A stretch of DNA of 61,387 nt, taken from Candidatus Obscuribacter phosphatis. Lineage in GTDB: Bacteria > Cyanobacteriota > Vampirovibrionia > Obscuribacterales > Obscuribacteraceae. The stretch's first letter is position 1; every line of letters starts with the position of its first letter. The stretch covers positions 1,071,648-1,133,034 of the forward strand of contig MOYA01000001.1 of the NCBI GenBank assembly GCA_001899315.1, read 5' to 3'. Of the stretch, positions 53,519 through 61,387 are shown piece by piece. The notes below the pieces were generated by a model, which saw nothing but the letters and a program-made list of their open reading frames with translations, ran no database searches and had not been told where the DNA came from. Both the position numbers and the translations under genes were made by a program.

Positions 53519-56500
53519 TTATTTGACCGGCCAGGGCATGGGTTGGACATTAGGATACCACTGATCAGGCGGCGGTGGATTGGTCGCTTCTGACCACCCG
53601 CCGGGTGGCGGCCATGAACCTGGATGAACGTTGCCAGCACCAAAGCCGCGACCAAATGCATCGTCAATATTGACTTTACATTTAGAGCAACTATTGCCGG
53701 GTGGTGACAGAGGCACGGCCCAGTGAGTTGGATACTGATCATTTCCTTTTGGAGTTCCAAAGTCGACAAACCACCGATATGCAGGCTGAAAGGAGGATTG
53801 ACCCAGACCAGACACCGCATTGTTTATTCCTTGCGCCCAATCGTAGCACCAATATCCGTTGGTGGCTTCCCCGTTCGGGTCTAATGCAGACCCGACCGCT
53901 CCCTTATTGGCAGGATCCGAATAATGGTTCACGAAATTGGTCAACGTGCCCGCGATCTTTTGCGCATCGGCTAGGCATTTTGCCCTGTCAGCAGAACTGA
54001 CGCAATCTGGATCGTTGCAAATGTTTCTCAGGGCGTCACCTAAGCTTGAGATGGGATCCAGCCCGAGTTGATCAATATAGCTGATAGGATTATTTCCAAC
54101 GTACGCAAAGAGATTGCTACCGCCAGCTGCAGGATCGCGGCTGAGCCAGCGCGCTAAAGTAGCGCTGTACTCTCGAAAGGCGGCTAAGTTTAGCCCGCTT
54201 CTGCTATGCCAGTAATAGATCGTAAACTGAAAATCTGAATCGACACTACCACGTAACTTCGAGACTCGACCGAATGGATCAAAGCCGTACTCAGCCTGTA
54301 CGACACCACTGGAATCTGTCATTTCTCGAACCGAGCCCGGTGGATCCTTGGCAAAGAAGTAGCTGGTTCCTCCCAATGTCTCGCCGAATCCGAAGTACCT
54401 CGCGTTCACAGCACCCGTTGCGTCCCTGGCTTCACACCTGCGAAATGAGTTCCATGCAAATTGTTTGGTCGTGGATAAAGAACTGCTGACGTACTCTCGT
54501 ATCTGGACGTTACGTCCAAAGCCGTCGTAAGCCAGCGAACTATAATTCCCCACCCCCGGATAAGTGATCTTCACCAGCCTATTCTCAGCATCCCACTCGT
54601 AGGTGTTAGTGCCATCACTGGTCATATTGCCGTTGGCATCAAATGTCGGGCTGCTAGATGCGGAGCCCTTAGCACTTACTCTATATGAACTGGTCTTGGT
54701 CGTGTTGGTACCATCTGTGACACTAGCTGGAACGGTGTTGACACCGCTGCTGAGTGTCGCATTGCCGGCAAACCTTTGTGAGTCAGGCAATGTAGCAGCA
54801 TTACTGTTCACCGTGGCAGACTTCAGAGCCTTGTTGGCGGTTCCTTCAAATCTTGTTGTTCCTCCTGCTGCTATGCTGGTCAGTTCGTTGAGATTGTTAT
54901 AACCATACTGATTAGCACTGGTGGAAGAAGCCAGACTCAAAGTCTCGGTCGCACCACCACTGGTGGAAGAAGCGTATGTGGTTAGCAGCTTCGATCCAGA
55001 GTTTATGAAAACGACCGTGCCACTTGCTGTGGCAGATACAGATATAGCCTGCAAAGCCGTATCTGCCGTTATTGTCGACGCTAAATTGGTCGCGATGCTT
55101 GCCAGGGTGTCGCCTGCTTGCACAACATAATTCACTGCTTTAGAGCCGCCACTCAGTTGCGGGTCAAAGACTGTTACTGTGAGAGTATCTCCTGTGGTCT
55201 TGGTGCCTCCGATAACAAGGACCTGGGCGCCGTTGGTCGGCAAGCCAATCAAGATGGTCTCGGTGGCTGTCGTACTGGTTGTGCCTCTATAGGTTGTCGG
55301 GTTTGTCGAGTTTGACTGCACTGTAACAACTGTTCCGCTGGCAGCTGCTGATACTCCAATGCCTTGCAAGTTTGTATCAGCATTAATTACCGCAGCCAAA
55401 CCACTGGCTATGGTCGAAAGGGTGTCTCCAGCAAGCACAGTATATGTGGTCGTCTTGGTGCCGCCGCTCAGCGCCGCATCATACGTAACCAGAGAAATCG
55501 TATCACCGGTTGTCTTGCTGCCGCCAATTCCTATTCTGACTGGTCCATTCTGATTTACAGAGAGGCTAATGGTCTCAGTTGAGCCAGTGCTTACAGACTG
55601 CGCATAGGTTGTGGCATTCTGCGAGGTAGACCTGATTGTGATGGTGGTGCCTGTTGAAGTCGCTGTCACCCCGATTGCCTGCAAGGCGGTGTCGGCATTA
55701 ATGGCGTTCCTCAACGCCGTGGCTATTGTGGTCAGGGTATCGGCAGCCAGTACTGTGTAGTTGACATTTTTACTGCCGCCAGATAGCGCTTGGTCCTTAA
55801 ACGTTATCGTCAGAATGTCTCCAGTCTTCTTGGTTCCTCCGATAACTGCGTTTTCAACAAAGTTGTCGGTGACATTCAACGTGATGCTTGCAGTGGCACC
55901 ACCACTGGTAGATGCCGCATATGAAGTGACATTTGGCGAAGCCGACTTAATGCTCAAGATAGAGGCATTTGCCGATGCGGTCACGCCAATACTTATCATG
56001 TCGGTATCTGAAGCAATAGCGGCAGCCAACTTTGTGGCGATAGCCGAAAGCGTGTCGCCGCCGACCACGGTATAATTTATCGCTTTAGAGCCAGAGGAAA
56101 GCGCCTGATCTGTGACAGTAACCGTTAAGACATTACCGGCAGTGACAGTTCCGGTGACCCTGCTTCTGGTCACCGTGCTTGATTGCACGCCGGTTCTGTT
56201 TGAGGCGCTATCGTAGGCGTAATAATATTGCTTCAGATAGTTCGGGCTCAATGGTCCTCCGCTGGCGGCTGCTGAAGTAAGCTGACCTGCTTGGTCATAG
56301 TCGAGGGCGTAGTTCAAGCTTGTATTGCCCTGCAGCTGCTGCCATTGCTTAATCTGCCCGGCTGGGTCATACCGGTAACTAAACTGTGAAATTGTGTTGC
56401 CTGCTGGTCCCAGGTTGGCAATCTGCTGCAAGCGCTGGTCTTGCAGATTTGGGTACCAAGAAAATTTCGTGGTCTGTCCATTAGGGTAGCTGACCGATGC

Positions 56501-59500
56501 CAGTCTATCCGAGCCTTTGGAAGACCCCGGAGTATCGTTTTCATAGGCATAGTTGAAAGTACCCAGAGCGTTGACCTCGGAAGTCACCCTACTTATCGCA
56601 TCATACGACCAGGTTACAGAATTCGCTGCTCCGTTTATCGAGCGGTTTGTTGTGCGCCCCAAGGCATCATACTGGTAGGTTATGGCAGAATTTGCAATAA
56701 CGTCGTTAGTGACCTGCTGCAGCCGCCCGCCCCCTGTTATCGGCGTAGCTCCCGAGCTAGTCACATAATTGTTATAGCTATAGTTATAGCTACCCCAGTC
56801 ATTTTTGGTGACCTTATTCAGTCTCTTGAAGAAGTAGTCCCAGTAATATGCGACAGGCGCTGTCGCTGTCACAGCGTTTGGATAGCTTGCCTGGAAGAGG
56901 CTGCGATCTGGGTTGTAAAAATAATTGGTCTTCTGGCCCCTAGCATCAGTTCTTGTTTTTACGTTACTTGTCTTTTGCTCATAGAGATAAGTGTAGGTGG
57001 AAGAATCTGGATAGGTCTTTGTGGTCAAGCGTCCTTGAATATCATGAGACCATGAAGTGGTGCGACCCAAAGGGTCGGTTAAGGCGCCAAGCGAGCCGCA
57101 AGTGCACCAGGTGTACTGAGTCTTTCTGCCGGCTGGGTCGATTACATAGCGCTTTTGGTCCATAGAGTCATACGCTACCTGTGTCCAGCGGTTATTCCTG
57201 TCCTTCATCAAGACAGCATCCATGCGGTTATAGATTGTCTGATCAAAGGTTCCGTCTGGGTAGGTGGTGCGCAACTGCCTATCCAGGTTGTCATAGGTGT
57301 AAGAAACTGTGTAGCCATCGCTGTCCGTTGTCGAGGCTAGCCTGCCGACAGTATCGTAAGTAAAAGTTGTGATGTCTTGATTGCCTGAGAGCGGACCATC
57401 CACCTTGGTCAAAAATCCATAGCGATTAGCGCCAAGGGCGAGCGTCACTGTTGCCCCGCCGCTTGTCGACTTTGTATAAGTGGTGACATTCACCGAGGTC
57501 GATGTCAGAGTCACCACGGCGGCTGCTGAGGTAGCTGTCACTCCGACTGTCGCCAAAGCTGTATCTGCGTTGATAGCATTCCTGATGCCGGTGGCGATAG
57601 AGGTCAGAGTCGCGCCAGAGGGCACGGTGTAATTGATAGACTTTTGCCCGCCAGCAAGCCCGGCATCAAATACGGTGACTGTCAAGACATTGCCGACAGT
57701 GACTGTTCCTCCCACAGTAAGCGGACAAGTGCCGGTATAGGTCATTGTGGTCGTGTTGTTATTCGGGTCTTTTACAGTCAGCACCTGCCCCGAGCTATTG
57801 TATGTATACTCTGTTCGCTGAGCAGAACCATCGATGTAAACCAAGGGCTGGTGCTTTGAGTTGTATTCCCAATGCCCAAGCAAATAGTTGTCCGTTCCTT
57901 GGGTTTCTCTCGCCTCTAAAAGGTCCACTCCATTCGAATCAAAGCTATAGCTGAATTTGCGCCCGATTGGGTCTATAGTCTGGGTCATGTTTCCTGTTGA
58001 ATTGTACTGATTTTCAACAAGAGAAGTGCTGCCGTTTCGGTAAGAGGCAAAACCGAAGCTCTCAGTGCCGGAAGTACCGGTGTTATATGTGACTATCTCT
58101 TGAGAGAAACACTGCAAGTTGATATTGCCACCACTAGCGGTTGCCGTGCCGTTGTAGTACTGCCAACTGCCATTGGCGTTCATCTGCGTAGCAAAGGCTG
58201 AGCAGATTGAAGCGGCTGTATCTCCGGGTTGCACCACATAGCTGAAAGTTATTCTGCTGGTATTGGTGTCCACATACAGATAGACGGTATCTCCAGAAGT
58301 AATCGTTCCGTTTAGAGTCGCTATCGCCGTCTGCCTGGCTTGAGAATTGAACTTCAAAGTCTCGGTGGCGCCGGGGCTATACCAAGCGGCATACTTTGTC
58401 ATGCCCGTTTGCTCAGAGCGCAAGCTGACCACCTTACCAATAGCAGCGGCATAAATGCCTCGGCTCTGATAATCGGTTGAGTTATTCACCGCCTTCGCTA
58501 GCTCGGTAGCAATCTTCTCTAAAGTATCGCCAGCTTGAACTGTGTAGCCGGCATAGACGTAATCTATGTAAAAGGCTATGCCGTCGCCGGCGGTGACTGT
58601 TCCCCCAACTTCAGCATTTACAACCGGGTTTCCAATAGCCTTTGTCATTGTCAAAGGCAAGTTATTGAAGCCTGAATAGTTAGGTCCGGCATTTGTTGCA
58701 TAGGTTAGATAAGTAGGAGTCTCAAGCGGGCTCTGCACCCATTGCATGCTCGAGGCTTCCTGCCCGGTCGCGTTATTATAGGTAAACTTCATCACCTTGC
58801 AGTGCGTATAGACCTTGTTGACTGGGTCATTCGGGTACATCTGCATGACATGCCGGTCCCAGAAATAGCTGCTCTTTGTCTCGTTGATCCAGTTCTCTAA
58901 AACTGAAGAGGTTCCGTCAGGAAAGGTAAAGCGCAGACCGCGCGCCGGCCAGACATCGATGCCGGGCACATAGTCGTAAAAGCTAGTTGTGCCGTAGGGC
59001 GTGGTCATCTGCGAGATAAAGCTCGAGGTGTTGTCATATTGAAATGATGACTTGAGCGACACCGCATCTGTTATCGAAAGCAAATTTGTCACTGTCGAAT
59101 CATACGCAAAAGAGCAGGTGCGACCAAATGGGTCGGCTATGCTCGCTATCTTGTAAAACCCAGCATTGCCGACCGTGTTTGATACATAATTGATTGTCGA
59201 TGCTTGACCGATAGCGTCAACTACTGAGGTTATTCTGAAGTTCGCATCGTACTGGATAGTCACAGTATTGCCCTGAGGGTCCTTCACCTGAGTCATGAAG
59301 ATGCGGGGCAGCGAGCTTGTATCAGCTTGGTTATAGACCTGAACCGAGCCGTCTTTCAGTCGGCGTTCATAGACGCCACTTCCCATATTGACGAGCAATG
59401 CCTGGCTCAGAAAGTCCGGAGTGTAAACCCCAGAGCTGGGGGTATAAACCTCTGTGCCACCTCCCATAATCCTTACCGATGCCACGTTTGAGCCAGAGTC

Positions 59501-60910
59501 TACAGTAAGGTAAGAAAGCCAGCCGAAGTTCCAGTTCTGCCCAAGGTTTGTAAAAGTGAAGGTGCTTGGCTGATCTGGCTGAAGATGGTTGTAATCGAAG
59601 CTAAAGTCAATCGTCGGACCGATAGGCGGCGAGTAACTCAGCGGTGTGTCAGCAATGTGCAAGGTCGTGAGCATGCTGTAAGCATCGGCAGCAGCCATTC
59701 CGGCACCGCCTCCTCCTTGACACTCATCACAGGTGCACATTCCAGTTTTGGGCGCATATTTACTGCAATCTTTGCCGGTCCTTGACGTAGCATTACCCTT
59801 ACCATGGATACTCTTTGCTTCGTCATCAGATGCCAAAGTCCAACCTTGAGGCAACTGCTTATCAGCCGGCACAAGAAAATAGCCATCAGTTTCTTTCTCT
59901 AGCGCGTCGGCTGAAATCCAAAGCTGCCCGTTTGAATCAAATGTCGGGTCTTGCAGGTAATATTTGCCGTTCTCTTCAGAAAGCAAGGCCGCGAAGTGAT
60001 CTAGTTTCCAGTGCACTACCGATGGAGTAATGAAGGGGGCGCCCTTGCTGCGCTTAGCTAACTGATAATTCAAACCTACTTCTTTCGCCCAGTCCTTCAC
60101 CTGCGCGAAAGTTGTTCCAGATTTTGTAGACTGACATTTCTCAAGCTTCTCGTCCATGCCAGGGGCACGCTTGTCTTTCTGCAATATGCTATTGATGGCA
60201 AGCGGACCACATCTAAAGGAGCAGTCCGGGCGGTGCTCCATATTCCAGTAGCCTTCACGAGCACTTCTTACTTTCTCTTCATCAGAGCCGTAGAACGCAC
60301 GACCTTCTATTTCCTGGAAATACTTCTTGAGCTCATCCATGCGCCCAAGTCTTGCGTTCAAGATAAGCAAACTGGCTATTGCCTGATTGGCAACTACGGC
60401 TTTCTCTCTATCTCTTTCTGCCTTTGCAGCCAGCCAAGCATCGCTCCACAAATTCATGGCTTCGCTTAAATAGCCCGAGCGAAACTTGATCTCACCGATA
60501 TTTGCTTTTACCGAAGCTGCCCATCTAGACTTGTGATACCTCGCTAGAAAATCCTCGAAAGCAGACAGGTCATCAACATTATTCTTAGCCTTGAATGCTT
60601 TGATAGCATCTGCAAGAGCAAGATTCTCACCCTCGATAGAACTGCCGCTCATAGGCACAAGCGGCTCATGGAATACTCTAGCAGTACTAATCTCTAAATC
60701 AGTCGGAGCAGGCGAAAAGCGCAACTGGGGCTTCTGTAATTTAACAGTCTTAGAGCCCATTACCGGTTCTTTATTAAGCGAAACCGGCACAGACTTGTCC
60801 ACATATTGCGGCAGCTCTGGTAGTGCCAAGGCATACAGAGGCGTGGTTAACGTGACCATGCCTAAGGAGAGAATCGAACAAACTGCCTTGTAAATCAACT
60901 TACTTTGCAT
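53519..60910 (-). CDS. Giant RHS/YD-repeat secreted protein with C39-like domain and variable C-terminus
   Basis: This 2463-residue protein is secreted (signal segment about 8-28). TPR-like helices are at about 85-215. A C39-peptidase-like domain follows (about 228-345, Cys in RCGPLAI, His in LDHFAAL, Asp in QDPTF). The RHS/YD core runs from about 425, with conserved YDNLDRQL and DSDGYTVSYTYD-type units. It ends at the RHS-associated block LNLAAFREYSATLARW and LSRDPA, then LFAYVGNNPISYIDQLGLDP near 2265-2284. About 180 unique residues follow, with Cys (GYWCYDWAQ), His (THWAV) and Asp (NIDDAFG), a possible papain-like triad. Seven LysM-like modules are inserted. I start at ATG 60910 with AAAGG 6 nt upstream; a TTG lies two codons before. 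Confidence 0.92.
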   Translation of the reverse strand: MQSKLIYKAVCSILSLGMVTLTTPLYALALPELPQYVDKSVPVSLNKEPVMGSKTVKLQKPQLRFSPAPTDLEISTARVFHEPLVPMSGSSIEGENLALADAIKAFKAKNNVDDLSAFEDFLARYHKSRWAASVKANIGEIKFRSGYLSEAMNLWSDAWLAAKAERDREKAVVANQAIASLLILNARLGRMDELKKYFQEIEGRAFYGSDEEKVRSAREGYWNMEHRPDCSFRCGPLAINSILQKDKRAPGMDEKLEKCQSTKSGTTFAQVKDWAKEVGLNYQLAKRSKGAPFITPSVVHWKLDHFAALLSEENGKYYLQDPTFDSNGQLWISADALEKETDGYFLVPADKQLPQGWTLASDDEAKSIHGKGNATSRTGKDCSKYAPKTGMCTCDECQGGGGAGMAAADAYSMLTTLHIADTPLSYSPPIGPTIDFSFDYNHLQPDQPSTFTFTNLGQNWNFGWLSYLTVDSGSNVASVRIMGGGTEVYTPSSGVYTPDFLSQALLVNMGSGVYERRLKDGSVQVYNQADTSSLPRIFMTQVKDPQGNTVTIQYDANFRITSVVDAIGQASTINYVSNTVGNAGFYKIASIADPFGRTCSFAYDSTVTNLLSITDAVSLKSSFQYDNTSSFISQMTTPYGTTSFYDYVPGIDVWPARGLRFTFPDGTSSVLENWINETKSSYFWDRHVMQMYPNDPVNKVYTHCKVMKFTYNNATGQEASSMQWVQSPLETPTYLTYATNAGPNYSGFNNLPLTMTKAIGNPVVNAEVGGTVTAGDGIAFYIDYVYAGYTVQAGDTLEKIATELAKAVNNSTDYQSRGIYAAAIGKVVSLRSEQTGMTKYAAWYSPGATETLKFNSQARQTAIATLNGTITSGDTVYLYVDTNTSRITFSYVVQPGDTAASICSAFATQMNANGSWQYYNGTATASGGNINLQCFSQEIVTYNTGTSGTESFGFASYRNGSTSLVENQYNSTGNMTQTIDPIGRKFSYSFDSNGVDLLEARETQGTDNYLLGHWEYNSKHQPLVYIDGSAQRTEYTYNSSGQVLTVKDPNNNTTTMTYTGTCPLTVGGTVTVGNVLTVTVFDAGLAGGQKSINYTVPSGATLTSIATGIRNAINADTALATVGVTATSAAAVVTLTSTSVNVTTYTKSTSGGATVTLALGANRYGFLTKVDGPLSGNQDITTFTYDTVGRLASTTDSDGYTVSYTYDNLDRQLRTTYPDGTFDQTIYNRMDAVLMKDRNNRWTQVAYDSMDQKRYVIDPAGRKTQYTWCTCGSLGALTDPLGRTTSWSHDIQGRLTTKTYPDSSTYTYLYEQKTSNVKTRTDARGQKTNYFYNPDRSLFQASYPNAVTATAPVAYYWDYFFKRLNKVTKNDWGSYNYSYNNYVTSSGATPITGGGRLQQVTNDVIANSAITYQYDALGRTTNRSINGAANSVTWSYDAISRVTSEVNALGTFNYAYENDTPGSSKGSDRLASVSYPNGQTTKFSWYPNLQDQRLQQIANLGPAGNTISQFSYRYDPAGQIKQWQQLQGNTSLNYALDYDQAGQLTSAAASGGPLSPNYLKQYYYAYDSASNRTGVQSSTVTRSRVTGTVTAGNVLTVTVTDQALSSGSKAINYTVVGGDTLSAIATKLAAAIASDTDMISIGVTASANASILSIKSASPNVTSYAASTSGGATASITLNVTDNFVENAVIGGTKKTGDILTITFKDQALSGGSKNVNYTVLAADTLTTIATALRNAINADTALQAIGVTATSTGTTITIRSTSQNATTYAQSVSTGSTETISLSVNQNGPVRIGIGGSKTTGDTISLVTYDAALSGGTKTTTYTVLAGDTLSTIASGLAAVINADTNLQGIGVSAAASGTVVTVQSNSTNPTTYRGTTSTTATETILIGLPTNGAQVLVIGGTKTTGDTLTVTVFDPQLSGGSKAVNYVVQAGDTLASIATNLASTITADTALQAISVSATASGTVVFINSGSKLLTTYASSTSGGATETLSLASSTSANQYGYNNLNELTSIAAGGTTRFEGTANKALKSATVNSNAATLPDSQRFAGNATLSSGVNTVPASVTDGTNTTKTSSYRVSAKGSASSSPTFDANGNMTSDGTNTYEWDAENRLVKITYPGVGNYSSLAYDGFGRNVQIREYVSSSLSTTKQFAWNSFRRCEARDATGAVNARYFGFGETLGGTSYFFAKDPPGSVREMTDSSGVVQAEYGFDPFGRVSKLRGSVDSDFQFTIYYWHSRSGLNLAAFREYSATLARWLSRDPAAGGSNLFAYVGNNPISYIDQLGLDPISSLGDALRNICNDPDCVSSADRAKCLADAQKIAGTLTNFVNHYSDPANKGAVGSALDPNGEATNGYWCYDWAQGINNAVSGLGQSSFQPAYRWFVDFGTPKGNDQYPTHWAVPLSPPGNSCSKCKVNIDDAFGRGFGAGNVHPGSWPPPGGWSEATNPPPPDQWYPNVQPMPWPVK
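54912..56165 (-). repeat. Four tandem LysM-like modules within the RHS gene
   Basis: Four units of about 315 nt (about 105 residues each) are head-to-tail. Each has GGTKTTGDTLTVTVFD-like, YTVLAGDTLSTIAS, INADT and TTYASSTSGGATETLSL-like segments. They separate two RHS segments (YAYDSASNRT and YGYNNLNELT) that normally adjoin. The YTVxAGDTLxxIA core recalls LysM, but the flanking strands do not. Confidence 0.85.
57423..57735 (-). repeat. Single LysM-like module in RHS core
   Basis: One more copy of the same module (VGGTVTVGNVLTVTVFDAG, then INYTVPSGATLTSIATGI) is inserted between YD units. Confidence 0.8.
58040..58640 (-). repeat. Two divergent LysM-like modules in RHS core
   Basis: Two tandem, more diverged copies (YTVQAGDTLEKIATELAKAV and YVVQPGDTAASICSAFATQM) precede the YD units. 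They are the least alike of the seven, suggesting an older duplication. Confidence 0.75.
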
Positions 60911-60919
60911 TTCCAACCT

Positions 60920-61387
60920 TTACTGAGGTATAGCCACTGTCGGTAACTGAAGATTCATTTCTAACGGTCTTGTGTCTGTCGCGCTCGGCGCAGGCCAGCG
61001 CGTCGCGTCAAGGGTGTAGGTCGCTGTCGTCACTGCACTCGTGATACCATTGGCAATGGCTATCGCCTTCAGCGTAGTCGTGTAATTTATTCGAATCGGC
61101 GCATTATACAAAGCCGAACTTGCCGTAGGCGTTGAATTGTCTAGCGTGTAGCGAAACTCGGCATTTGCTGGTCCGGCTATCGCAATCTCTTGCGGTGCCG
61201 TCAGAGTGCTTGTGCTTACTGAAAATATAGGGGCTGCCGCTGCTGTGGCGGTGTCGAGCTGATACTTGTTAAACAGGTAGCCTTGAATATTCTTTCTCTC
61301 GGTCTCAGTTACAGATCTGTCAAAAACCAAAAGCTCTGCTAACTCTCCATTCCAAAAAGCTGATTGCGTATTGTTTGCACCAAGGAC
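60920..61387 (-). CDS. Partial LamG-like/CHB_HEX_C protein at the window edge
   Basis: The frame is open to the right edge, so the N-terminus is missing (155 residues seen). The first 28 residues, WNGELAELLVFDRSV then ERKNIQGYLFNKYQL, are the end of a LamG/concanavalin-like domain. Next comes a chitobiase/beta-hexosaminidase C-terminal-like domain (FRYTLDNSTPTASSALYN, then LKAIAIANGIT). The RHS gene starts 9 nt after its stop, so it is upstream in the same operon and may form the carrier or adhesin part. Confidence 0.75.
   Translation of the reverse strand, partial: VLGANNTQSAFWNGELAELLVFDRSVTETERKNIQGYLFNKYQLDTATAAAAPIFSVSTSTLTAPQEIAIAGPANAEFRYTLDNSTPTASSALYNAPIRINYTTTLKAIAIANGITSAVTTATYTLDATRWPAPSATDTRPLEMNLQLPTVAIPQ

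Overview
This 61 kb window is a bacterial chromosome segment. My best guess at the source is a non-photosynthetic relative of the Cyanobacteria (Obscuribacterales/Melainabacteria type). The hints are a long cyanobacterial-style HflX, a futalosine-pathway menaquinone gene (mqnE), several Ser/Thr kinases (two with a short N-terminal Cys motif), many TPR proteins and frequent TTG starts. No rRNA, tRNA or CRISPR array was seen. The taxonomic call is an inference from gene content only.

Layout. 0-4.5 kb (minus): a tightly coupled operon corC-like > rsmA > ispE > nth. 4.5-15.8 kb: mixed single genes (small exported protein, DUF4013-like membrane protein, surE, a stand-alone Clp-N protein, an XRE/zinc-ribbon regulator, a NurA-like protein, rimJ, mqnE, a TPR-PDZ protein, dprA). 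15.9-26.8 kb: a signalling region. On the plus strand two kinases with N-terminal Cys motifs flank a 1245-residue disordered single-pass membrane protein; on the minus strand tatD is translationally coupled to two membrane-bound kinases. 26.9-41.2 kb: a TonB-C-like secreted protein, glcD, a SulP transporter, hflX, TPR proteins, a C-terminal processing protease with two downstream Gln/Asn/Pro-rich secreted proteins, and a UbiD-family decarboxylase. 41.3-47.4 kb: an exported cluster with a matrixin-type metalloprotease flanked by two PDZ plus thioredoxin-like proteins, a PepSY protein and more TPR proteins. 47.4-50.0 kb: a three-gene operon of an Lgt-like membrane protein, a radical SAM protein resembling archaeal tetraether lipid synthase (Tes/MJ0619 group), and a small membrane protein.

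50.0-61.4 kb is accessory. It holds two complementary, oppositely oriented halves of an IS6-family element, a FYVE-like zinc finger ORF, four 20-nt direct repeats resembling an IS21-type end, a HEPN-like protein, and an RHS operon running off the right edge. The RHS protein (2463 residues) has an N-terminal C39-like domain, seven copies of a roughly 100-residue LysM-like module inserted in the YD-repeat core, and a C-terminal candidate toxin followed by a small exported candidate immunity protein.

The observations I would follow up first are the Lgt-like/Tes-like/small membrane protein operon, the RHS protein with inserted modules, the metalloprotease/PDZ-thioredoxin/PepSY cluster, and the kinase-scaffold-kinase operon. 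A second theme is genome texture: short perfect tandem duplications of 10-24 nt recur in spacers, at stop codons and inside signal peptides.
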